A stretch of 64,000 nucleotides of DNA from Streptomyces roseoviridis. Lineage in GTDB: Bacteria > Actinomycetota > Actinomycetes > Streptomycetales > Streptomycetaceae. The notes beneath the pieces are model-generated. The model was given only the letters and a program-made list of their open reading frames with translations. It searched no databases and was not told the origin of the DNA. The stretch lies in contig NZ_BAAAWU010000001.1 of the NCBI RefSeq assembly GCF_039535235.1, positions 4,278,001 to 4,342,000 of the forward strand, written 5' to 3'. Shown here one piece after another: positions 8,474 to 15,986 of the stretch (within the stretch, counting starts at the first letter, position 1; every line of letters starts with the position of its first letter). A program made the translations under genes and the position numbers.

Positions 8474-9151
8474 TCAGGGCCAGAGCAGCTCGCGCATCCA
8501 GCCGTCGCCCTGCGGCGGCCGCCGGTAGCGCAGCCGTACGTGCCGGCGGTCCTGGTCGCCCTGGAAGAACTCGACCTCCGCCGGCTCCACCACGTAGAGC
8601 GTCCAGCTGGGGGCGGGAGCCTCCGGGTCCTGCCGGGCCCGCTCCCAGGCCGCGGCGCTGGCCCGTTCCAGTTCGTCGAGGGAGCCGAGGACCTCGCTCT
8701 GCCGGCTCACCAGCGCCGAGGCCAGGGCCCCGGTGGTCCGGGCGTGCAGGTCCGCGTACGCCTCCTCGGGCGTCCCGGTGACCACCCGGCCCCGCACCCG
8801 CACCTGGCGGCCCTGTCCGGCCCAGTAGAAGTGCAGCGCAGCCTCGGGTCGGGCGGCGAGCTGGCGGCCCTTCGCGCTTCCCGCGTGCGAGGCGAAGTGC
8901 CAGCCGCGGGCGTCCACGTCGTGCAGGATCACCGTCCGCACGTCGGGCCGCCCGTCCGCGTCCGCCGTCGCCACCGCCATCGTGCTCGGCTCCACGACCC
9001 CGGCCGCCACCGCGTCCGCGAACCACCTGTGGAAGAGCGCGACCGGCTCCTCCGGCACGTCGGCCGGATCGAAGCCGGGCAGCTCGGTGTCCCAGACCCG
9101 TACGGACCGCAGGGCCTCCTGAAAACGCCGTTCGTCGTCCATGGCGTCCAT
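8474..9151 (-). CDS. Pyridoxamine 5'-phosphate oxidase family protein
   Basis: A 225-aa FMN-binding split-barrel protein resembling PdxH: AVATADADGRPDVRTVILHDVD in the N-terminal half, HFYWAGQGRQVRVRGRV at the dimer/FMN region and the C-terminal RLRYRRPP. True PdxH ends in a similar basic-proline block, but here it is WMRELLWP rather than the exact RLAP signature. A role in PLP synthesis or as a related phenazine/flavin oxidase cannot be separated. ATG at 9151 is preferred over 9154 because CAGGG is then seven bases upstream. It follows the monooxygenase on the same strand with a 119-bp gap that holds degenerate CACCCGTTC repeats. Confidence 0.8.
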   Translation of the reverse strand: MDAMDDERRFQEALRSVRVWDTELPGFDPADVPEEPVALFHRWFADAVAAGVVEPSTMAVATADADGRPDVRTVILHDVDARGWHFASHAGSAKGRQLAARPEAALHFYWAGQGRQVRVRGRVVTGTPEEAYADLHARTTGALASALVSRQSEVLGSLDELERASAAAWERARQDPEAPAPSWTLYVVEPAEVEFFQGDQDRRHVRLRYRRPPQGDGWMRELLWP

Positions 9152-9270
9152 CATGAGGCCCTGCGGCGGGGCGGCGCGGCAAACGGCGCGGGGCGGGGGA
9201 TCAGCCGGCGCGGTACGGCGGGCCCCGGAAGCGCATGCGAACCCGTTCCGGCACCCGTTCCCGCACCCGT

Positions 9271-10539
9271 TCAGGCGCCCGTTCGGGCCCCCGTCGAGGC
9301 GTCCGCCCGGAGGGTTCCGCCTGCCGGGTAGTCCTTCAGCGGGACCGCGTTCGCGGCCTTCTGGATGTCGTCGCGGATCTTCTTCGCGATCAGGTTCCGC
9401 CAGGGCGTCTTCGGCAGCGTCCGCACCATGAACATCCGCAGGGCGATCTTCCGCTTCGTGTCCAGGGTCATCTCCTTCACGAAGCCCTCCGCCAGCCGCT
9501 GGTTCTGCTCGACTCCCGGTCGCATCACGCGCTCGTACTCCTCGAACGCCGCGCGGTGGTCGCCGCCCGCCGCCGCCAGTTCGCCCGCCAGGACGTAGGC
9601 GCCGGTGAGGGCGAGGCCGGTGCCCTGGCCGGAGGCGGGGGAGGCGCAGTGGGCGGCGTCGCCGACGAGGACGACGCGGCCGCGGGACCAGCGGTCCATC
9701 TCGATCAGGCTGAGGGAGTCGAGGTAGAAGTCGTCGGCGTCGGCCGCGTGGCCCAGGAGCCGGGGAACCTCCCATCCGTCGCCCGCGAACGCGTCCGCGA
9801 GCAGGCGCTTCTGAGCCGTGACGTCGCGGTGGTGGAAGGAGAGCTCGGTCGGCGCGCGGAAGACGAAGAGGTTCTTCGCGTCCGTCTCGCCGGCCGAGCG
9901 GTAGACGCACACGAGCTTGCCCGGCAGGGCGTGGTACGTCTCCCAGCGCTCCAGGCCCAGGTGGTCGGGGGCCGTGAAGATCGAGATGTACGCGCCCAGG
10001 TGCCGCCTGAACCGCCGTTCGTCGCCGAAGACGAGCCGCCGGGTGTGCGAGTGCAGGCCGTCCGCGCCGACCACCAGGTCGAAGCGGCGCCGGGTGCCGC
10101 TCTCGAAGGTGACGTCGACTCCGTCGCCGTCGTCGTGCAGGGCGGCGACGGAGTCGCCGAAGAGGTACTCGACGTCGTCGCGCGTGCGCTCGTGGAGGAT
10201 CCGGGCGAGCGCACCGCGCATGATCTCGTCGTCCCCCTCGACCCGGCCGCCGAAGACGTCGGCGGGCAGTTCGCCGATGGTGCGGCCGTCGCCGTCGACG
10301 TACGAACCGCCGGCCATGTCCGTGGAGTCGGCGCGGATCGCGTCGAGGACGCCCATCCGGCGGCAGACCTCGACCGCCGTGCCGCGGATGTCGACCTTGT
10401 AGCCGCCGGTGCGCAGCGCGGGGGCACGCTCGACGACGGTGGGGACGAAGCCGTGGCGGTGGAGCCGCAGGGCCAGGGCGGGCCCGGCGACCGAGGCGCC
10501 GGAGATCAGGACGGTCTTGTTCACGGGCGGGCGCGTCAT
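9271..10539 (-). CDS. FAD-dependent monooxygenase (PHBH/TetX-like)
   Basis: A 422-aa class A flavoprotein hydroxylase. The Rossmann motif near the start is modified (LISGASVAGPALALRLHRHG, residues 9-28), the middle motif DLVVGADGLHSHTRR follows, and the second FAD motif is VVLVGDAAHCASPASGQGTGLAL. NADPH-dependent hydroxylation of an aromatic or polyketide-like compound is the family activity; some members inactivate antibiotics. ATG at 10539 has AGGAG eight bases upstream, and a near-consensus promoter lies at 10594-10622. The last residues (TGARTGA) are encoded by repetitive GC-rich DNA. It has its own promoter and no CTGACG operator, so it is probably not in the TetR regulon. Confidence 0.9.
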   Translation of the reverse strand: MTRPPVNKTVLISGASVAGPALALRLHRHGFVPTVVERAPALRTGGYKVDIRGTAVEVCRRMGVLDAIRADSTDMAGGSYVDGDGRTIGELPADVFGGRVEGDDEIMRGALARILHERTRDDVEYLFGDSVAALHDDGDGVDVTFESGTRRRFDLVVGADGLHSHTRRLVFGDERRFRRHLGAYISIFTAPDHLGLERWETYHALPGKLVCVYRSAGETDAKNLFVFRAPTELSFHHRDVTAQKRLLADAFAGDGWEVPRLLGHAADADDFYLDSLSLIEMDRWSRGRVVLVGDAAHCASPASGQGTGLALTGAYVLAGELAAAGGDHRAAFEEYERVMRPGVEQNQRLAEGFVKEMTLDTKRKIALRMFMVRTLPKTPWRNLIAKKIRDDIQKAANAVPLKDYPAGGTLRADASTGARTGA

Positions 10540-10593
10540 GGCGGGACTCCTGGTCGCGGGGCCGGCGCGGGGCCGTACCGGCCCGCACCGGCG

Positions 10594-10622
10594 ACTATAC
10601 GGACGTCCTACACGGCTGTCTA
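10594..10622 (-). promoter_or_regulatory. Sigma-HrdB-like promoter of the monooxygenase
   Basis: On the minus strand TAGACA, a 17-bp spacer and TATAGT form an almost consensus vegetative promoter. Transcription would start about 45 bp before the ATG. Confidence 0.65.
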
Positions 10623-10652
10623 TGACGCTTGTATAAGTCCTGTCGGCGGACC

Positions 10653-11834
10653 TCAGCCCCGGCCGAGCACCACCGTCCCGGAGGAGCAGAACCAGCCGCC
10701 CGTCCCCGATGCCACCGCCAGCTCCGGCAGCGCACCGTCCGGCCGCCTGACCTGGAGTCCCGGCGCCTCGCCGCGCAGCTGCCGCACCGCCTCGACCAGC
10801 AGGAACAGGCCCCGCATCCCCGGGTGGCAGGCCGAGAGCCCGCCGCCGTCGGTGTTCACCGGCAGCCGGTCCTCCTGCGCGAAGAACGCGCCGCCCTCGC
10901 CCTTGGCGCAGAAGCCCAGGTCCTCCAGGGTGACCAGCGTCATGTAGGTGAACGCGTCGTAGATCTGGGCCAGTTCGATGTCCCCCGGGCCCACGCCCGC
11001 CCGCTCGAAAGCGAGCCGGCCGCTGACCGCCGCCGGGGAGACCGTGAAGTCCTCCCACTCCGACATCGCGGCGTGCGAGACGTACTCGCCCGTGCCGAGC
11101 ACCCACACCGGCGCCTTCGCGGTGTCGGGGACGTACTCCTCGGCCGCGAGCAGCACCGCGCAGCCCCCGTCGCTGCGGATGCAGCAGTGCAGCTTGGTGA
11201 ACGGGTCCGCGATCACCGGGCCGTCGAGCACGTCGTCGACCGTGATCGGTTCCCGGAACATCGCCTCCGGGTTGAGCGCCGCGTGCGCCCGCGCCCGGAC
11301 CGCCACCTCGGCCAGCTGCTCCAGGGTCGTGCCGTACTCGTGCATGTGCCGGCGGGCCGCCATCGCGTACTTGGCGATCAGGCTGTGGCCGTACGGCACC
11401 TCGAACTGCAGCGGGCCGCGCGCCCCGAAGGACAGATTGCCGGTGCGCCGGCCCGCCCGGATGTCGGCGCGGGCGGTGGAGCCGTAGACGAGCAGGACGG
11501 CGTTCGCGCGGCCGGCTCCGATCGCGTCGGCGGCGTGCGCGGCCATGACCTCCCAGGTGGCGCCGCCGACGGCGGTGGAGTCCACCCAGCGGGGCCGCAG
11601 CCCCAGGTACTCGGCGACCTCCACCGGTGCCAGGGTGCCGAGGCCCGCCGAGGCGAGGCCGTCGACGAGGGAGCGGTCGAGGCCGCTGTCCGCGAGGGCG
11701 CGGCGGGCGGCCTGGGCGTGCAGGCTGTAGGGGGTGGCCTCGTCGACCCGGCCGCAGTCGGAGAGGGAGACGCCGACGGCGGCCACGCGACGCCGGCGCG
11801 ACGGCGATCGGCGGTTCCGCGAGGTGGTGGACAT
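10653..11834 (-). CDS. Thiolase-fold lipid-transfer-like protein (SCP2-thiolase family), probably lacking the nucleophilic Cys
   Basis: A 393-aa thiolase-superfamily protein of the actinobacterial lipid-transfer (Ltp) type, with family blocks AAVGVSLSDCGR, YGHSLIAKYAMAARRHMHEYGTT, DIELAQIYDAFTYMTLV, FCAKGEGG and VNTDGGGLSACHPGMRG. At the usual site of the acyl-accepting Cys it reads STAVGGATWEV, so the nucleophile appears absent. It may therefore act as a retro-aldolase (as reported for Ltp2-like enzymes) or carrier rather than a classical thiolase. The ATG at 11834 is right beside operator A, without a clear ribosome site, so the transcript may be leaderless or nearly so. Divergent from the acyl-CoA dehydrogenase. 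Confidence 0.85.
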   Translation of the reverse strand: MSTTSRNRRSPSRRRRVAAVGVSLSDCGRVDEATPYSLHAQAARRALADSGLDRSLVDGLASAGLGTLAPVEVAEYLGLRPRWVDSTAVGGATWEVMAAHAADAIGAGRANAVLLVYGSTARADIRAGRRTGNLSFGARGPLQFEVPYGHSLIAKYAMAARRHMHEYGTTLEQLAEVAVRARAHAALNPEAMFREPITVDDVLDGPVIADPFTKLHCCIRSDGGCAVLLAAEEYVPDTAKAPVWVLGTGEYVSHAAMSEWEDFTVSPAAVSGRLAFERAGVGPGDIELAQIYDAFTYMTLVTLEDLGFCAKGEGGAFFAQEDRLPVNTDGGGLSACHPGMRGLFLLVEAVRQLRGEAPGLQVRRPDGALPELAVASGTGGWFCSSGTVVLGRG

Positions 11835-11838
11835 AAAT

Positions 11839-11853
11839 CTGACGGTACATCAG
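11839..11853. promoter_or_regulatory. Operator A (CTGACG-N3-CGTCAG family)
   Basis: CTGACGGTACATCAG, embedded in a perfect 7-bp inverted repeat AATCTGA...TCAGATT (11836-11856). It lies 5 bp upstream of the thiolase-like start. One of nine copies of this palindrome in the window. Confidence 0.75.
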
Positions 11854-11908
11854 ATTCCCTGGATCGGGAGTCCCGTCGCACTGGGCTTCCGCCCCGCACC
11901 GGCCTAGC

Positions 11909-11923
11909 ATGACGCCCCGTCAG
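11909..11923. promoter_or_regulatory. Operator B (CTGACG-N3-CGTCAG family)
   Basis: ATGACGCCCCGTCAG, one mismatch to the consensus at position 1. It ends 17 bp before the acyl-CoA dehydrogenase ATG and directly precedes its GGAGGGGAG ribosome site. Confidence 0.7.
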
Positions 11924-11940
11924 ATACGGAGGGGAGCCCC

Positions 11941-13332
11941 ATGCGTACCGCCGCCGTCACCGTCACCGAAGAACAGCGGGAGATCCGCCGCACCCTGCGC
12001 GACCTGCTCGCCCAGCGCGCCGGACCGGCCGCGACCCGCGCCGCCGTCACCACCCCCGAGGGATACGACACGGAACTCTGGGCCACCCTGGCCGGCGCCC
12101 TCGGACTGCCCGGACTCGCCCTGCCCGAGGAGTACGGGGGCGTCGGCGGCGGCCCCGTCGATCTCGCCCTCGCCTGCGAGGAGACCGGCCGCGTCCTCGC
12201 CCCCTCCCCGCTGCTCGCCACCGGCGTCCTCGCCGCCCCGCTGATCGCCGCCCTCGGCACCCCCCGGCAGCGCGCCGGACTCCTGCCCCGCATCGCGAAC
12301 GGCACCCTCACCTGCGCCCTCGCCCTCCCCGGCGGCTCCCTCCCGCTCGCCCTCGGCCTCACCGGCGACAACACCGCCACGCCCTGGGCGGGCGGCGGCC
12401 GCTCCGGCGGCGTCCAGGCCACCCGGGCGCCCGGCGCCGATCACTGGTCGCTGTACGGGCAGGCCGACCACGTCCTCGACGGGCACAGCGCCGGACTGCT
12501 CCTGGTCGCCGCCCACACCGGCGGCTTCCCGCGCAGCCGGACCCTGCTCTTCCTCGTACGGGCGGACGGGACGGACGGGAAGGGCGCGGCGAACCGGGAG
12601 GGCGCGTCGGGCTCGGCGGGGGAGAAGGGTGCGGCGGGCTCGGCGAGGGAGAAGGGCACGGCGGGGGTGAAGGGCACGGCGGGGGTGAAGGGCACGGCGG
12701 GGGTGAACGGTCTCGTGCGGCGCCGGGAGCCCACCCTGGACCTCACCCGCTCCCAGGCCACCGTCCAACTCAGGGACGTGCCCGCGCAATTGCTGGGCGA
12801 GGAACCGGTCGACGCCCTCGCCGCCCTCGCCGCGACCGGGCGCCATGCCGCCGTGATGCTCGCCGCCGAGGCGGTCGGCGCTGCCCGCGGCGCCCTCGAC
12901 CGCACCGTGGAACACGTCGTCACCCGCGAACAGTTCGGCCGCCCCATCGGTTCCTTCCAGGCGGTCAAACACCGCCTCGCCGACCTCCTCGTCCAGATCG
13001 AGTCCGCCCGCTCCCTCACCCTGTGCGCGGCCCACGAGGAGGACCGCGTCTCCGCCGCGCTCGCCCTCGCCCAGGCCCTGGACGCCCAGCGCGCCGCCGC
13101 CGCCGAGACCGTCCAGCTGCACGGCGGCCTCGGCATCACCTGGGAGCACGACGCCCACCTCTACTTCAAGCGCGCCGCCGCCGACGAGCTCCTCTTCGGC
13201 CCCGCCCCGCGCCTGCGCGCCCACGCCGCCGCACGGGCCGGACTCTTCGACGGCGACCCGGCCGCGGCCCTCTTCGGCGGCGGCCCGGCCGGAGGCAGCG
13301 CCGGCGGCCCGGTCTCCGGGGAGGTGGCCTAG
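11941..13332 (+). CDS. Acyl-CoA dehydrogenase with repeat-encoded insertion
   Basis: A 463-aa acyl-CoA dehydrogenase-like flavoenzyme. The N-terminal helical domain carries LPGLALPEEYGGVGGGPVD, the C-terminal domain REQFGRPIGSFQAVKHRLAD and LHGGLGITWEHDAHLYFKRA. The oxidation step would be alpha-beta desaturation of an acyl-CoA. The middle beta domain is interrupted around residues 205-260 by a Gly/Ala/Lys-rich stretch (GTAGVKG repeats) built from an 18-bp tandem repeat. This class often works as heterodimers of two unlike subunits, and no partner gene is adjacent. ATG at 11941 has GGAGGGGAG just upstream. Operator B controls it; the nitroreductase-like gene follows directly. Confidence 0.88.
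   Translation: MRTAAVTVTEEQREIRRTLRDLLAQRAGPAATRAAVTTPEGYDTELWATLAGALGLPGLALPEEYGGVGGGPVDLALACEETGRVLAPSPLLATGVLAAPLIAALGTPRQRAGLLPRIANGTLTCALALPGGSLPLALGLTGDNTATPWAGGGRSGGVQATRAPGADHWSLYGQADHVLDGHSAGLLLVAAHTGGFPRSRTLLFLVRADGTDGKGAANREGASGSAGEKGAAGSAREKGTAGVKGTAGVKGTAGVNGLVRRREPTLDLTRSQATVQLRDVPAQLLGEEPVDALAALAATGRHAAVMLAAEAVGAARGALDRTVEHVVTREQFGRPIGSFQAVKHRLADLLVQIESARSLTLCAAHEEDRVSAALALAQALDAQRAAAAETVQLHGGLGITWEHDAHLYFKRAAADELLFGPAPRLRAHAAARAGLFDGDPAAALFGGGPAGGSAGGPVSGEVA
12655..12708 (+). repeat. 18-bp tandem repeat, three copies, inside the acyl-CoA dehydrogenase gene
   Basis: Three in-frame copies of ggcacggcgggggtgaag at 12655, 12673 and 12691 (last base differs), preceded by degenerate copies from about 12620. 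They encode GTAGVK units. Confidence 0.95.
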
Positions 13333-13812
13333 ATGGCCGTCGGGCTGCGTCTGATTCAGAGGGTCTCCGCGACCCGCGCCTTCGCCCGGGTCGCCCCGCA
13401 CGTCGTCCCCGCCCTGGACCGGACCGTCCACCGGCTCACCCGGGGCAGGGTGCTGCCGAGCGCCCGCATGCTGCCGGGCCTGGTCCTCACCGCCAGGGGC
13501 GCCAGGACCGGGCAGCCCCGCGTGACGCCGCTCGCCTGCGTGCCGGAGGCCGACGGGACCTGGCTGCTCATCGGTTCCAACTTCGGCCGTCCGGGGCACC
13601 CGGCCTGGACGGCGAACCTGCTCGCCCACCCGGACGCCGAGGTCAGCTGGCGCGGCGAGAGCCTTCCCGTACGGGCCCGGCTGCTCGCCGGGGAGGAGCG
13701 GGCCGAGGCGTGGCGCACCGCGCTCGCCTTCTGGCCGCCGTACGCGGCGTACCAGGCACGCGTCGAGCGGGAGATCCGGCTCTTCCGGCTCACCAGGACC
13801 GGTCGGCACTGA
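13333..13812 (+). CDS. Ddn-family deazaflavin (F420)-dependent nitroreductase-like protein
   Basis: A 159-aa split beta-barrel protein of the actinobacterial Ddn/FDOR-A family. Recognisable blocks are LTARGARTGQPRVTPLACV (cofactor-binding strand), SNFGRPGHPAWTANLLAHPDAEV and the C-terminal YQARVEREIRLFRL. Such proteins usually bind F420 and reduce quinones, enones or nitro compounds. The ATG directly follows the dehydrogenase stop, so the two genes form one operon under operator B. It gives this catabolic operon an F420 link, consistent with the two LLM proteins elsewhere in the same operator set and FbiC at 43 kb. Confidence 0.87.
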   Translation: MAVGLRLIQRVSATRAFARVAPHVVPALDRTVHRLTRGRVLPSARMLPGLVLTARGARTGQPRVTPLACVPEADGTWLLIGSNFGRPGHPAWTANLLAHPDAEVSWRGESLPVRARLLAGEERAEAWRTALAFWPPYAAYQARVEREIRLFRLTRTGRH

Positions 13813-13832
13813 GCGGAGCCGGGACACAAGAA

Positions 13833-13876
13833 CGCCGACGGCGGTCTCCCGTACGGACACGGGACCGCCGTCGGCG
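13833..13876. terminator. Bidirectional terminator between the dehydrogenase operon and tetR
   Basis: A perfect 14-bp inverted repeat (13833-13846 with 13863-13876), 20 bp after the Ddn-like stop and 37 bp from the convergent tetR stop. Confidence 0.85.
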
Positions 13877-13913
13877 CGACAGGACGGGTGAAGGAGCGGG
13901 ACGCTCGGCGGGG

Positions 13914-14561
13914 TTACTTCGTCGGCCTCTTCCCCGTGATTCCGAGATGCACCAACAGGGCCAGGTTCGGCTTGAGTTCGGCCTGCTTGACGCCCCAGGT
14001 CTGGAAGCCCTTCTGGTGGCCGGCGACCGCCGCCAGCATCGCCACCAGGGAGCCCGCCATCGCGGCGGGGCTGACGTCCTTGTCGACCTTGCCCTTCGCC
14101 TGGAGCTCCTTCACCGCGTCCGTGAGGGAGTTGGTGACCGAGTTGAGGATCTTCATGCGGATCTTGTAGAAGCGCTTGTCGCCCTCCGCCGCCCCGAGGT
14201 CCACCACCCTCAGGATCGCGTCGTGCCTGCGCCAGAAGTCCAGGAATCCCTCGACCAGTTCCTCGGAGGTCTGCCAGCCGGCCTTGCCGACCCAGGAGCG
14301 TCCGGAGACCAGTTCGGTCAACCCGGCGCCTTCCTTGGCCATTTCCTCCGCGATCTCGAGGACGGCGCCCTCGACGTCAGGGAAGTACTGGTAGAACGTC
14401 GCGGGTGAAGTACCCGCCTTCCGGGCCACGTCGATGACCTTGACGTCCCGGTAGGGCGAGGAGCTGAGCATCTCGCCGAGGCAGTCGAGCAGCTTCTGCC
14501 GCGTCGCCTGGCCGCGTCGTCCGGCCACGCGGCCGTCGACGGTGCGTACTTGTCCTGTCAT
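13914..14561 (-). CDS. TetR-family transcriptional regulator, candidate master of the CTGACG regulon
   Basis: A 215-aa TetR/AcrR regulator. The N-terminal helix-turn-helix lies around residues 18-65 (RQKLLDCLGEMLSS, VIDVARKAGTSPATFYQYF), followed by an all-helical ligand domain (GFLDFWRRHDAILRVVDL). The ATG at 14561 lies inside a variant of the nine-copy palindrome (operator C), which indicates autoregulation; no separate ribosome site is visible. It sits beside two operator-bearing catabolic units and upstream of the afsK region. The inducer is probably an acyl-CoA intermediate, by analogy with FadR/KstR-type TetR proteins (inference). I recall a TetR gene at the equivalent place in S. coelicolor. 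Confidence 0.88.
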   Translation of the reverse strand: MTGQVRTVDGRVAGRRGQATRQKLLDCLGEMLSSSPYRDVKVIDVARKAGTSPATFYQYFPDVEGAVLEIAEEMAKEGAGLTELVSGRSWVGKAGWQTSEELVEGFLDFWRRHDAILRVVDLGAAEGDKRFYKIRMKILNSVTNSLTDAVKELQAKGKVDKDVSPAAMAGSLVAMLAAVAGHQKGFQTWGVKQAELKPNLALLVHLGITGKRPTK

Positions 14562-14569
14562 GCCGTCAG
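14555..14569. promoter_or_regulatory. Operator C, overlapping the tetR start codon
   Basis: Read on the minus strand CTGACGGCATGACAG. It keeps CTGAC and CAG of the consensus, with the start codon inside it. Weakest copy; probable autoregulatory site. Confidence 0.55.
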
Positions 14570-14755
14570 CTTACCGAGGGGTGATCGGCGCGCGATTCGG
14601 CCGACTGCAAATGGGGTGCACCCCCCTCGGGAAGGCTCTCCGGGCCCTCTGCGCGGACCTTCCGACGCCCCTCAGGGGCGCCTCGGGGATCTCCGCCGGG
14701 CCCCCTCCCGACCCCTCCGGGAGGTCCCCGATCCCCGATGGGCTTATTAACAGCC

Positions 14756-14777
14756 TGTGGACAACTTCGGTGGACAA
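14756..14777. other. Pair of DnaA-box-like 9-mers in a 308-bp intergenic region
   Basis: TGTGGACAA (14756-14764, the exact complement of TTGTCCACA) and GGTGGACAA (14769-14777) occur in tandem, just after the A/T-rich TTATTAACAG. The rest of 14562-14869 holds only short GC-rich hairpins (for example CTCCCGACCCCTCCGGGAG) and the upstream region of the next gene. No reading frame here looks real. Confidence 0.4.
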
Positions 14778-14869
14778 CCCAGGCGGGACAAGGGCTCCCG
14801 CCCCCCTAAAGGCGTATATGTTCGATTTCGGGGGGTGCGGGGCGGTGGTCCCGACCCCATTCTGGAGGC

Positions 14870-15859
14870 ATGGCCGTACGCACACAGGGCACCCCGTGCT
14901 GGGTGGACGCACAGCTTCCCGACCTCGAGGCGGGCAAGCGCTTCTACGGCGAGCTCTTCGGCTGGAGATTCGACCCCGACCGCGACGAGGCCCTCCTCGG
15001 GGGCCGCCGGGTCGCCGGGCTGCTGCCCAAGCGCGACGGGCGGATGCCGACCACCTGGACCGTCTACCTGGCCACCGAGGACGCCGGTACCGTCGCCGCC
15101 CGCGTCAAGGCATCCGGCGGCCGGATGGTGATGGACCCCTACCCGGTCGGCCCCTTCGGCGTCCTGGCCCTGGCGGCCGACCCCGGCGGTGCCGTCTTCG
15201 GGCTGCGCCAGGCCGGCGACGACGACGGCTTCGAGGTCACCGGCGAGCCCGGAGCCTTCTGCTGGATGGAGGTCTACACGCGGGAGCCCGAGGCGGTCGA
15301 CACCTTCTACGCCTCCGTCTTCGGCTGGCTCGGCCGCCAGGCCGACCCCGCGGCCGAGGGCCGCAGCAGCGGCTTCGACTACCGCGTCTGGTCCCCGCCC
15401 GGCTCCCGCCCGGGTGACGACACCGCCTTCGGCGGCCGGGCCGTGATCTCCGACGACTTCCCCGCCGAGATGCCGGGCCACGTCCTCGTCTACTTCGCCG
15501 TCCGCGACTGCGACGAGACCTGCGCCACCGCCGTCCGCCTCGGCGGCCGGGTCGCCACCGACCCCTTCGACACCCCCCACGGCCGCATCGCCGTCCTCCA
15601 CGACAACCAGGGCGCCCGCTTCGCGGTCCTGGCCGAGCCCCGCGCGCAGGACGGGCCCGCCGGTCCCGCGGCACCCGGCGCGTCGGCCGCTCCCGCGGAG
15701 CCCGGCCGTGCGACTGCCGAGCCGGCGGAACCCGGCCGCGCCGCCGAACCCGCCGGATCCGCGGGACCCGGTCACGAGTCCGGCGGGACCGACGGGACCC
15801 GTGGGGCCGACGGGACCGGCGGGGCCGACGAGCCCCGGCACCCCGCCCCCGAGCTGTGA
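14870..15859 (+). CDS. Two-domain VOC (glyoxalase-fold) protein next to afsK; KbpA candidate
   Basis: A 329-aa protein with two VOC domains (about 8-115 and 125-255): PCWVDAQLPDLEAGKRFYGELFGW, then FCWMEVYTREPEAVDTFYASVFGW. It resembles the mycobacterial 27-kDa-antigen type. Residues 260-329 are a Pro/Ala/Gly-rich tail with EPGRAxEPA repeats, so the core is about 255 aa. It directly precedes afsK. KbpA, the reported AfsK inhibitor, is of that size and encoded beside afsK, so this is a candidate KbpA (inference from position and size). CATTCT six bases before the ATG fits a -10 box of a leaderless transcript. Confidence 0.8.
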   Translation: MAVRTQGTPCWVDAQLPDLEAGKRFYGELFGWRFDPDRDEALLGGRRVAGLLPKRDGRMPTTWTVYLATEDAGTVAARVKASGGRMVMDPYPVGPFGVLALAADPGGAVFGLRQAGDDDGFEVTGEPGAFCWMEVYTREPEAVDTFYASVFGWLGRQADPAAEGRSSGFDYRVWSPPGSRPGDDTAFGGRAVISDDFPAEMPGHVLVYFAVRDCDETCATAVRLGGRVATDPFDTPHGRIAVLHDNQGARFAVLAEPRAQDGPAGPAAPGASAAPAEPGRATAEPAEPGRAAEPAGSAGPGHESGGTDGTRGADGTGGADEPRHPAPEL

Positions 15860-15986
15860 GCCGCCCCTTCCGATATGACCTGTGACACCCCGATCCGCCC
15901 CCGGGTTCGCAACCACCGCCCCGGACAGGAACAATCAGGGTCCACGGGGCCGTACCCTCATGGCCCTACGGGGAGGTGGCAGGCAA

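Noticed and set aside
5668-9182. Long minus-strand frames through the MacAB-like operon
   Set aside because: The plus-strand genes have full ABC and FtsX motifs and overlapping starts; the antisense frames have none.
14571-14912. Small ORFs in the tetR-VOC intergenic region
   Set aside because: They are rich in Pro/Arg, cross several hairpins and the DnaA-box pair, and lack ribosome sites or known motifs.
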